Assembly (NCBI RefSeq): GCF_947488945.1
Contig: NZ_CANLBS010000008.1
Location: 248,001-312,000, forward strand
Direction of reading: 5' to 3'
From: an uncultured Streptomyces sp.
GTDB lineage: Bacteria; Actinomycetota; Actinomycetes; Streptomycetales; Streptomycetaceae
Length of the DNA stretch: 64,000 nt
Positions 1 to 7,095 of the stretch are shown piece by piece (the stretch's first letter is position 1; each line of letters begins with the position of its first letter). Both the position numbers and the translations under genes were made by a program. The notes under the pieces are model-generated. The model was given only the letters and a program-made list of their open reading frames with translations, was not told the DNA's origin and searched no databases.

Positions 1-1
1 G

Positions 2-628
2 GCCGCGCGGCTGCGGGACGTACGGGAGACGCCCGAGGGACTGCGGGTCACGCTGCCGCTGCTGGACATGCCGGTCCACCTGGAGTGGCTGGAACGGCGG
101 CTGCGCGCGGCGGGCGGGTCGTTCGAGCGGCGTACGGTGACGGACTTCGCCGCTCCGGCGGCCGAGGCGCCCGTGGTGGTGAACTGCGCGGGGCTCGGGG
201 CGGCGGTGCTGGCCGGCGACCCGTCGGTGCGCGCGGTGCGGGGCCAGCTCGTCGTGGTGGAGAACCCGGGCATCACCGAGTGGTACACACGGGCCGATCC
301 CGCGGCAGACGCCACCACGTACTTCTTTCCGCAGCCGGGCGGCCTGATCCTCGGGGGCACCGCGGAGACGGACGATCCGCGGACCACGCCCGACCCGGCG
401 ACCGCCGCACGCATCGTGGAGCGGTGCGCCCGGGTGCGGCCCGAGATCGCCGGGGCCCGGGTCCTCGGCCACCGCGTCGGTCTGCGGCCCGCCCGCGCGG
501 GCGGGGTGCGGATCGAGGCGGAGCGGCGTGCGGACGGCGGCCTGCTCGTGCACCACTACGGGCACGGCGGCGCGGGGGTGACCGTCGCCTGGGGCTGTGC
601 GCGGGCGGCGGCGGCGCTGGTCGGCTGA
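2..628 (+). CDS. FAD-dependent amino-acid oxidase family protein, C-terminal part (5' end outside window)
   Basis: The reading frame is open from base 2, so the gene starts before the window. The visible ~208 residues match the C-terminal half of D-amino-acid-oxidase/glycine-oxidase flavoproteins, which oxidatively deaminate amino acids with FAD and O2. Family hallmarks are the LLDMPVHLEWL segment, the central NCAGLGA motif, a RGQLVVV strand, and the closing HHYGHGGAGVTVAWG signature that sits by the flavin. The Rossmann GxGxxG motif at the N-terminus is not in the window. It is convergent with the BCCT transporter gene. The family is secure; the substrate cannot be told. Confidence 0.85.
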   Translation, partial: AARLRDVRETPEGLRVTLPLLDMPVHLEWLERRLRAAGGSFERRTVTDFAAPAAEAPVVVNCAGLGAAVLAGDPSVRAVRGQLVVVENPGITEWYTRADPAADATTYFFPQPGGLILGGTAETDDPRTTPDPATAARIVERCARVRPEIAGARVLGHRVGLRPARAGGVRIEAERRADGGLLVHHYGHGGAGVTVAWGCARAAAALVG

Positions 629-770
629 GCGCACCCGGGGCCGGGCGGGCCGGTCCGCGGCGAGCGGGCCGCGGTGACCGGGCGGGCCGGGGCCGTGGCG
701 GTCGGGCGTGAGACCCGGCGGGCGAGCGGCGGGAGTGGCCGGGGCCGCCTCCCGTGCCCTCCCGCCGCGG

Positions 771-848
771 AATGCGCCGGGAGGACGGGATGCGCCGGGA
801 GGCGGGATGCGCCCGGAGGCGGAATGCGCCCGGAGGCGGAATGCCCCG
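771..848. repeat. 17-bp GC-rich tandem repeat, about four copies
   Basis: The core AATGCG/GATGCG recurs at 771, 789, 806, 823 and, decayed, 840. That is a period of 17 bp (18 for the first step), with unit ggatgcgccgggaggcg. It lies in the convergent gap 629-902 between the oxidase and transporter ends. Nothing else is visible in that gap. Confidence 0.8.
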
Positions 849-902
849 CCGGCCGGGTGCCGAACGGCACTCCGGGGCGCGGTCCGCCGGTGACGCGGAC
901 CG

Positions 903-2660
903 TCAGTCCCCGGAGCGCGTCGAGCCGCCGGGCTGCTCCGGGTGGCGTTCGTCCGTGGTGACCGAGGTGGTGGTGCCGGGGCCGATCCGGATCTCGAAGT
1001 CGCCGTCGTACTTGGCGTGCCCCTCGATGACCGCGGACTCGACCGCCTCCACGCCGAACTCCCGGCGCACGATCAGCGGGTCCGCCCGCAGGTCGCGGAG
1101 CATCGCCACGCACATGCCCACCATCACCACGACGAACGGCGCCGCCGCGAGGATGGTGAGGTTCTGCAGCCCGGCGAGCGCGTCGCCCTTGCCGTTGCCG
1201 ATCAGCAGCATGACCGCCGCCACGGCTCCGGTGACGACGCCCCAGAACACCACGACGTACTTGGCGGGTTCGAGCACGCCCTTCTGGGACAGCGTGCCCA
1301 TGACGATGGAGGCGGCGTCCGCGCCCGAGACGAAGAAGATGCCGACCAGGATCATCACCAGGATGCTCATCACGGTCGGGATGGGGAACTGCTGGAGGAC
1401 GCCGAAGAGCTGCGCCTCCTGGGTGTCCGCCCCGGCGAGCTTCCCGGCCTGCTGGAGCCGGATCGCGGAACCGCCGAAGATCGCGAACCAGATGAGGCTG
1501 ACGGTGCTCGGGACCAGGATCACGCCGCCGACGAACTGACGGATCGTCCGGCCGCGGCTGATCCGGGCGATGAACATGCCGACGAAGGGCGTCCAGGAGA
1601 TCCACCAGGCCCAGTAGAAGACGGTCCAGCTGCTGAGCCAGTCGGCCACCGCGCCCTCTCCGGACGCCTCGGTGCGCCCGGCGAGCTGTGGGAGTTCGCC
1701 GAAGTACGTGGCGACCGAGGTGGGCAGCAGGTCGAGGACGATGATCGTCGGGCCGGCGACGAAGACGAAGACCGCCAGGACCAGGGCGAGCACCATGTTG
1801 GTGTTGGACAGCCACTGGATGCCCCGCTCCACGCCGGAAACGGCCGAGAAGACGAACGCCACGGTCAGCACGGCGATGATGGCCACCAGCAGTCCGGTGC
1901 CGGTCTTCTCCATCCAGTCGAGTTCCTGGAACCCGCTGCCGATCTGGAGGGCGCCGAGGCCCAGCGAGGCGGCCGACCCGAAGAGGGTGGCGAAGATGGC
2001 CAGGATGTCGATGACCCGGCCGAACGCGCCGTGCGCGTGCCGCTCGCCGATCAGCGGCTCGAAGACGGCGCTGATCGTCTGCCGCCTGCCGCGCCGGTAG
2101 GAGCTGTACGCGATGGCGAGGCCGACGACGGCGTAGATGGCCCAGGGGTGCAGCGTCCAGTGGAAGAGCGTGGTCGCCATGGCCGTCTGCATCGCCTCGG
2201 CCTGGTCGGCGGGGCGGGTGCCGGGCGGCGGGTCGGTGAAGTGGGCCAGCGGCTCGCTGACCCCGTAGAACATCAGGCCGATGCCCATGCCGGCGCTGAA
2301 CATCATCGCGACCCAGGAGATGGTCCGGAATTCGGGCTCCTCGCCCTCCCGGCCGAGCGAGATCGTGCCGTAGCGGCTGATGGCCAGCCACAGGGCGAAG
2401 ATCACGAAAGCGGAGGCGGCGACGATGAAGGCCCAGCCGGCGTTGTGCATGAGGCCGCCGAGGGCTTTGGTGGAGACGCTCTCCAGCGAGTCCGTGCCGA
2501 TCGAGCCCCAGAGCACGAAGGCGAGGGTGAGCACCGCCGTGACGCCGAACACCACCCAGTCGGTCACCGGGCGTCTGGCGTGGTGGGCGTCCTGCTCGGG
2601 AAGGTCCGCGACGACCGGCGAATCACCCCGGCCGGTCGAACTCTGATCGTCGTGCGACAC
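903..2660 (-). CDS. BCCT-family glycine betaine/choline transporter
   Basis: A secondary transporter of the betaine/choline/carnitine (BCCT) family, an inner-membrane importer of compatible solutes. About 585 aa with 12 hydrophobic segments. Diagnostic motifs are the glycine stretch GMGIGLMFYGVSEP in TM3 and the tryptophan-rich WAWWISWTPFVGMFIARISRGR in TM8-9. A GTG at 2669 is possible, but GAAAGG at 2669-2674 lies 8 nt before the GTG at 2660, so the shorter start is preferred. The hydrophilic tail (last ~60 aa) resembles the osmosensing tail of BetP-type members. It is divergent from the LacI gene. Substrate is inferred from family only. Confidence 0.93.
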   Translation of the reverse strand: MSHDDQSSTGRGDSPVVADLPEQDAHHARRPVTDWVVFGVTAVLTLAFVLWGSIGTDSLESVSTKALGGLMHNAGWAFIVAASAFVIFALWLAISRYGTISLGREGEEPEFRTISWVAMMFSAGMGIGLMFYGVSEPLAHFTDPPPGTRPADQAEAMQTAMATTLFHWTLHPWAIYAVVGLAIAYSSYRRGRRQTISAVFEPLIGERHAHGAFGRVIDILAIFATLFGSAASLGLGALQIGSGFQELDWMEKTGTGLLVAIIAVLTVAFVFSAVSGVERGIQWLSNTNMVLALVLAVFVFVAGPTIIVLDLLPTSVATYFGELPQLAGRTEASGEGAVADWLSSWTVFYWAWWISWTPFVGMFIARISRGRTIRQFVGGVILVPSTVSLIWFAIFGGSAIRLQQAGKLAGADTQEAQLFGVLQQFPIPTVMSILVMILVGIFFVSGADAASIVMGTLSQKGVLEPAKYVVVFWGVVTGAVAAVMLLIGNGKGDALAGLQNLTILAAAPFVVVMVGMCVAMLRDLRADPLIVRREFGVEAVESAVIEGHAKYDGDFEIRIGPGTTTSVTTDERHPEQPGGSTRSGD

Positions 2661-3067
2661 AGGCGGCACCTTTCACATCGAAAAAATAGCTCTGTGTAGG
2701 CAGTACCACACCGAACGTGCGAGCTCGGGGAGCAACGAGCGAGCAGCACGAGACCTTTCGCCACCGCATCCACCGCTATGCCCCCGGAAAGCCGGGACCG
2801 GACCGCGGACCGGACGGACGCCCGGACACGCGCCGTCACCGAGCTGCCCGCCCGCGCCCTCTGCGGGACGCCGCCCCTGGACGGGGGCACGGCCCGCCGG
2901 GGGCGATCGAGGCGTCTACAGTGACGTTTTCCAGCCGTTTCCACCGGGCCGGGGGGCTGGGTGGAGCCGTTCCCTCCCGGCCGCCGGCGGAACCGGACCG
3001 TCGACGGAACCGGACCGCTGCCGTCCGCCCGCCGGCCGGGCGCACGCGACGCACGAGGAGCACCCCG
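2661..3067. promoter_or_regulatory. Divergent intergenic region between BCCT and lacI-type genes
   Basis: About 400 bp without a convincing gene. It must hold both divergent promoters. On the plus side a TACAGT (2917-2922) could be a -10 element. Just downstream are two TTTCCA direct repeats (2928-2933, 2938-2943) ten bases apart, which may be a regulator site. No clear LacI palindrome with a central CG was found. Confidence 0.35.
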
Positions 3068-4111
3068 TTGTCCGATCAGACCGCCGACAGCCCGCCGCCG
3101 GACGTCCGGCCGACGCTGGAGGCGGTGGCCGCACGGGCCGGGGTCTCCCGGGCGACGGCCTCACGGGTCGTCAACGGCGGCGCGGGGGTCCGGCCGCACC
3201 TGGTGGAACGGGTGAACGTGGCGGTGGAGGAGCTCGGCTACGTACCGAACCACGCGGCCCGCACCCTGGTGACCCGGCGCAACGGCGCGGTCGCCGTCAT
3301 CATCGACGAACCGGAGTTCCGCGTCTTCTCGGACCCGTTCTTCTCCCGGCAGATCCGTGGGATCAGTCGCGAACTCGTGCTGCACGACGTCCAGTTGGTA
3401 TTGCTGCTGGTGGAGGGCAGTGGCGACTTCGACCGGGTGTCGCGCTATCTGGCGGGCGGGCACGTGGACGGCGTCCTCGCCTTCTCGCTGCACACGGACG
3501 ACGAACTCCCCGCCGTCATCGGGCGGTTCCGCGTCCCGGTGGTCTACGGCGGCCGGCCGGGGCCCGGGGACCCCGCGCCGGACGTCGGGTACGTCGACTG
3601 CGACAACCGGGGCGGTGCCCGCCAGGCGGTGGCCCACCTCGTCTCCCTCGGCCGCCGGCGGATCGCCCACATCGCGGGCCCGGTCCACCAGACCTCGGCG
3701 CTCGACCGGGCCGAGGGCTACCGCGCCACGCTGCCGGACGGCCTCCCCGCGCTGATCGAGGAGGGCGACTTCACCGCGGAGGGCGGCGCCGCCGCCATGT
3801 CCCGGCTGCTGGAGCGGGAACCGGCGGTGGACGCCGTCTTCGTCGCCAACGACCTGATGGCCTCGGGCGCGCTGCGGGCCCTGGCGGAGCACGGCCGCAG
3901 GGTGCCCGAGGACGTGGCGGTGGTCGGCTTCGACGACATGGCCCCGGTGGCGGAGACCACCGCCCCGCCGCTCACCACCGTGCGCCAGGACGTGGAGGGC
4001 ATGGGCCGCCTGATGGTGCGCCGGCTCATGCGCAGGCTGGACGAGGGGCCCGGAGCGGACGCGTCCCCGGTGATCACCCCGACCGAACTGGTCCTCCGGG
4101 GCTCCGCCTGA
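3068..4111 (+). CDS. LacI-family transcriptional regulator
   Basis: A 347-aa LacI/GalR repressor. The N-terminal helix-turn-helix and hinge read PTLEAVAARAGVSRATASRV...VAVEELGYVPNHAARTL. They are followed by a periplasmic-binding-protein-like sugar-binding domain ending with the typical VPEDVAVVGFDDM and LTTVRQDVEGMG motifs. The start is a TTG at 3068 because GAGGAG (3055-3060) lies 7 nt upstream; the longer open frame (back to 2717) has no RBS and low-complexity translation. It probably senses a sugar. Its last 38 bp overlap the 3' end of the convergent oxygenase gene. Confidence 0.92.
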   Translation: MSDQTADSPPPDVRPTLEAVAARAGVSRATASRVVNGGAGVRPHLVERVNVAVEELGYVPNHAARTLVTRRNGAVAVIIDEPEFRVFSDPFFSRQIRGISRELVLHDVQLVLLLVEGSGDFDRVSRYLAGGHVDGVLAFSLHTDDELPAVIGRFRVPVVYGGRPGPGDPAPDVGYVDCDNRGGARQAVAHLVSLGRRRIAHIAGPVHQTSALDRAEGYRATLPDGLPALIEEGDFTAEGGAAAMSRLLEREPAVDAVFVANDLMASGALRALAEHGRRVPEDVAVVGFDDMAPVAETTAPPLTTVRQDVEGMGRLMVRRLMRRLDEGPGADASPVITPTELVLRGSA

Positions 4112-5012
4112 CCCCCCGGCCCTCTCGGACCTCTCGGCCCTCTCCGCCCTCTCGCCTCCGGGCGGCCCGCCGGGCCTCCCTGGCCATCGGCAGATACCGG
4201 AGCCGCTCGGGCAGGGCGGGCACCACGAGGCGGACCACCGTGCAGAAGCGGCGCAACGCCCTCTCCTGCTCCGCCGACCAGGGCAGGCCGATCGCTTCGC
4301 GGGCGTCCGGCGGCATCAGGCCCACGGTCAGGAACCGGCGGAACCGGGCCAGCGGCGGCAGCACCACCGGCCACAGGGCGCGGGCCGCGATCCGCAGGGG
4401 CAGCGGCCCGCGGTCCGGCGGCGGCACGGGCCGGTCGGTGGCGACCAGGTCGTCGACGACGGCGGTCCGCTCGATCTCCTCGGCGAGCATCCTGCGGTAG
4501 TACGGCCAGAACTCCTCGACGGTCTGCGGCATGTCCCGGTCGCGGATGCCCAGGACCCGCCCGACCCGGAGCCACTCGGCGTACAGCGCCCGCTCCTGTG
4601 CCGCGGTGAGCGGGCGGACCAGATAGCGGGCGGCGTGCTGGTAGACGGGGAAACCGGTGGCGTGCACCCAGGCGTAGTTCGCCGGGGTGAGCGCGTGGTA
4701 GCGGCGGCCCCGGGTGTCGGTGCCGGCGATGGTGCGGTGCAGGACGCGGAGCCTGCGCCCCTCCTCGGCGGCGGCCGGCCCGCCGTACACCCAGAGTTGG
4801 AGGGAGCGCAGCGAGCGTTCGCCGCGGCCCCACGGGTCGGTGCGGAAGACGGAGTGCTCGTCCACGCCGGCCCCGACGGCGGGGTGGGCGACCTGCAGGG
4901 TGAGGGCGGCGGGCAGCATCAGGAGCCCCCGTACGTCCCCGGCCAGGCTCCAGAGCACACCGCCGCGCGGGGGCGGCGGCGGGTCGGCGCGCCTGGTGTC
5001 CGCGCGGCTCAT
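4074..5012 (-). CDS. MpaB/rubber-oxygenase family protein (DUF2236)
   Basis: A 312-aa protein of the DUF2236 family, whose characterised relatives include latex-clearing protein (a haem rubber oxygenase) and fungal MpaB. Motifs seen: LMLPAALTLQVAHPAVGAGV near the N-terminus, RTIAGTDTRGRRYHALTPAN, and YAWVHATGF, whose His is the family's conserved (haem-ligand type) residue. The ATG at 5012 has a GGGAG RBS. The last ~25 residues are Gly/Arg/Glu-rich and encoded by CCTCTCGG-type short repeats. This tail overlaps the lacI-type gene by 38 bp and may be an extension caused by loss of an earlier stop. Substrate unknown. Confidence 0.85.
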   Translation of the reverse strand: MSRADTRRADPPPPPRGGVLWSLAGDVRGLLMLPAALTLQVAHPAVGAGVDEHSVFRTDPWGRGERSLRSLQLWVYGGPAAAEEGRRLRVLHRTIAGTDTRGRRYHALTPANYAWVHATGFPVYQHAARYLVRPLTAAQERALYAEWLRVGRVLGIRDRDMPQTVEEFWPYYRRMLAEEIERTAVVDDLVATDRPVPPPDRGPLPLRIAARALWPVVLPPLARFRRFLTVGLMPPDAREAIGLPWSAEQERALRRFCTVVRLVVPALPERLRYLPMAREARRAARRREGGEGREVREGRGVRRSPGGPVRSG

Positions 5013-5113
5013 GGGCAGCTCCCGGGGTGGAGGGACGGGGCGGGGCCGGTCGGTTCCAGTATGCGGCGGGGCCGAGGGCCGCCACGACGCCGCGATGCGG
5101 CCCTGCGGACCGG

Positions 5114-5590
5114 TCAGCCCACGTCGTACACCGTGACCGGGACGCCGCGGGCCGTCAGGCGCTCGGCTATCAGCGGCTCGATCCGCGACCAGGTGCCGCC
5201 GGCCAGGCCGCAGCCGATGCGGGGCATGTGCACGGACGCCCCCAGTTCGGCGGCCTTCACCGCGACGGCCGCGAGGCCCGCGTCGATCGCCTCGTACCGC
5301 ACCGGCACGCCCTTGCTGCCCCGGCGCAGGCCGCGCTGGCCGATCAGGTTGGCCACCCACAGGAACGGTCCGACCGGCACGAACTGGACCGCGCCCAGCC
5401 CGAAGTCGTTCCCCACCCGCTCCCGGTGCCAGCGGCGGTACGCGGCCTCCGGCTCGGGCCGGCGCCGGGACACGGCGAGCACGAACCCCTTGCCCCAGCC
5501 GCCCAGGTCGTTGCAGACGTGCACGATCAGCTTGACGCCCTCGCCCCCGGGAGCCGTCGCGTCACCCGTGACGTACGCGATGTCAGTCAT
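5114..5590 (-). CDS. Macro-domain protein (ADP-ribose-binding/hydrolase type)
   Basis: A 158-aa single macro domain. It begins IAYVTGDAT, followed by the ligand-loop sequence VHVCNDLGGWGKGF and later PRIGCGLAGGTW, the phosphate-binding loop. These resemble Poa1p/ADP-ribose-1''-phosphate phosphatase-like and de-ADP-ribosylating macrodomains. No second domain. No Shine-Dalgarno precedes the ATG; a TACGCT -10-like hexamer ends 7 nt before it, so the mRNA is probably leaderless. Role in ADP-ribose metabolism is inferred from the family. Confidence 0.88.
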   Translation of the reverse strand: MTDIAYVTGDATAPGGEGVKLIVHVCNDLGGWGKGFVLAVSRRRPEPEAAYRRWHRERVGNDFGLGAVQFVPVGPFLWVANLIGQRGLRRGSKGVPVRYEAIDAGLAAVAVKAAELGASVHMPRIGCGLAGGTWSRIEPLIAERLTARGVPVTVYDVG

Positions 5591-5597
5591 GGAAAAG

Positions 5598-5603
5598 AGC
5601 GTA
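5598..5603 (-). promoter_or_regulatory. -10 element of leaderless macro-domain gene
   Basis: TACGCT (TAnnnT) ends seven bases before the ATG at 5590, placing the expected transcription start on the start codon. No good -35 is visible. Confidence 0.5.
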
Positions 5604-5644
5604 CGACCCGCCTCCGACAGTCCTCGCGGAGACGGCCGCGGCTC

Positions 5645-5675
5645 TTTCACCACTGTGGTGAGACAGCAATACTGT
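5645..5675 (+). promoter_or_regulatory. MerR-type promoter with palindromic spacer
   Basis: TTTCAC (5645-5650) and TACTGT (5670-5675) are spaced by 19 bp, the overlong spacing typical of MerR-controlled promoters. The spacer region contains a perfect odd palindrome, TCACCAC-T-GTGGTGA (5647-5661). The expected start is near 5682, ~45 nt before the merR-type gene. Likely autoregulatory operator; inference from spacing and symmetry. Confidence 0.55.
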
Positions 5676-5726
5676 TGCACCCGGCCGATCCCCTGGCCCG
5701 CATCACCCCAGCAACGAGGAGCAGAC

Positions 5727-6470
5727 ATGGCGACCGCGTCCGAGGAGCCGACGCTCACCGTCGACGAACTGGCGGCCCGCGCGGGGGTGACCGTGCGGAC
5801 GGTTCGCTTCTACAGCACGCGGGGGCTGCTCCCGCCGCCGGTGATCGGGCCCCGCCGGGTGGGGCGTTACGGCTCGGCACACGTGTCGCGGCTGGCGCTG
5901 ATCGAGGAACTCCAGCACCAGGGCATGACGCTGGCGGCGATCGAGCGCTATCTGGAGCAGTTGCCGCCGGATCTCAGCGCACGCGATCTCGCCATCCACC
6001 GGGCGCTCGTGGCGTCCTGGGCGCCGGACCAGGCCGAGGACATGAGCCGGGCCGAGCTGGAGAAGCGGGCGGGCCGGACCCTGTCCGAGCAGGACGTCGA
6101 CCGGCTGGCGGCCATGGGGGTGCTGGAGCGCTCGCGCACGCCGGACGACGAGGTGCACCGGGTCGATCCGGGGCTGCTGCGGCTCGGGGTGGAACTGCTG
6201 GACGTGCCGATCGCGCACGAGACGATCCTCGCCGCGCGCACGGTCCTGATGGAGCACACCCGCTCGGCGGCCTACGAGTTGTCGCGGCTGTTCCGCACCG
6301 AGGTGTGGGGGCCCTACCGCGCGCGGGAGTCGGACCCGGAGCACGTGGAGGCGATGAAGTCGCTGTCGGCGCACATGCAGCCGATCGTGGTGCAGGCGCT
6401 GGTCACGGCCTTCCAGCGGTCGCTGCGGGAGGAGTTGCGGGCCTTCAGGGGGCCGGCCGCCCCGGGCTGA
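5727..6470 (+). CDS. MerR-family transcriptional regulator
   Basis: A 247-aa regulator. Residues ~9-75 form the winged HTH of MerR proteins: LTVDELAARAGVTVRTVRFY, then RRVGRYGSAHVSRLALIEELQ and the GMTLAAIERYLEQLP helix. The remaining ~170 residues are helical and lack the metal-binding cysteines of metal-sensing members. The C-terminal domain resembles the ligand-binding region of regulators that sense organic molecules. The ATG has a GAGGAG RBS 5 nt upstream. Its own promoter carries a candidate operator (5645-5675). Target genes beyond itself are unknown. Confidence 0.9.
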   Translation: MATASEEPTLTVDELAARAGVTVRTVRFYSTRGLLPPPVIGPRRVGRYGSAHVSRLALIEELQHQGMTLAAIERYLEQLPPDLSARDLAIHRALVASWAPDQAEDMSRAELEKRAGRTLSEQDVDRLAAMGVLERSRTPDDEVHRVDPGLLRLGVELLDVPIAHETILAARTVLMEHTRSAAYELSRLFRTEVWGPYRARESDPEHVEAMKSLSAHMQPIVVQALVTAFQRSLREELRAFRGPAAPG

Positions 6471-6586
6471 GGGGGCGGCTCGGGGGCCGGCCGGGCGGTG
6501 GAGGACCGCCGGACCGGCCGCCGGGTGTGCGTCCGCGGTGCGGAGTGGTGCGTCGGCGTCCGCCCGTGCGGACCCGTACGTGGGCG

Positions 6587-6817
6587 TCAGAGGGTGCGGG
6601 CGCCGTCCACGGTGGAGGTCACCGAGCCGGCGGTGGACGTGGCGGTCCCGGAGGCGTCGTCGACGAGCTGACCGAGGTCGCCGACGCCGTCCAGGACGCC
6701 CAGGCTGTGGGCCGGTTCGGCGGCGGCCGCGGCATCGCCGCCCGGGGGCGGGGAGATCGCGGCGATCACGGCCCCGGCGGCGAGGGAGACGACGGCCAGT
6801 ACGCTTCGCTTCTTCAT
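6587..6817 (-). CDS. Small exported protein of unknown function
   Basis: A 76-aa protein with a clear Sec signal: MKKRSV followed by a hydrophobic core LAVVSLAAGAVIAAI and a probable cleavage site around AAAAAEPA. The mature part (~45 aa) is Gly/Asp/Thr-rich, with VDDASGTATSTAGSVTSTVDG near the end and no cysteines. It sits alone between merR and fadB, facing away from merR. Small proteins of this shape are widespread in Streptomyces without assigned function. An in-frame open stretch upstream of 6817 has no start signal and was not used. Confidence 0.65.
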   Translation of the reverse strand: MKKRSVLAVVSLAAGAVIAAISPPPGGDAAAAAEPAHSLGVLDGVGDLGQLVDDASGTATSTAGSVTSTVDGARTL

Positions 6818-6938
6818 GACGGGTCCAACGACCCACCCGCCCGAAAGGCACGCCCCGTTTCCGCCGGGCCCGTTCGACGGCCCGGCGCGCCCGGCGCAGA
6901 CGCGCGGAAGCCCCGCCGCCGGGGCGCCAGGGCGACCG

Positions 6939-7067
6939 TGCGGCGGGGCGTCCGTGCGGCGGGCGGCCGGTCCCCTGCGTGCCGGGCGCCCTCGCCGCCC
7001 CGCACGGGACCGCCCCCGAGGGGGCGTTCCTGCGGCGGGGCGTCCGTGCGGCGGGTCGCCCGGTCCC
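6939..7067. repeat. 25-bp direct repeat pair
   Basis: The sequence starting TGCGGCGGGGCGTCCGTG and ending GCGGCGGG occurs at about 6939 and again at about 7031, each followed by a CGGTCCC segment. It lies in the noncoding gap between the small exported protein and fadB (6818-7095), which shows no other feature except the palindrome below. Confidence 0.7.
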
Positions 7068-7072
7068 GCGCG

Positions 7073-7090
7073 GCGGGCGGGCCCGCCCGC
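7073..7090 (-). terminator. GC palindrome just downstream of fadB
   Basis: GCGGGCGGG-CCCGCCCGC is a perfect 18-bp palindrome 5 bp past the fadB stop. It can form a short GC hairpin without a U-tract, as is common for Streptomyces terminators. Confidence 0.45.
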
Positions 7091-7095
7091 GGGGA

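Noticed and set aside
556..2391. Long open frame opposite to and overlapping the BCCT gene and the 629-902 gap
   Set aside because: Arg/Gly/Pro-rich translation caused by GC-rich third positions of the real gene; no start signal. The same applies to most long frames antisense or out of frame to the genes listed, e.g. 942-2699, 7897-9372, 9098-12190 and 17142-20906.
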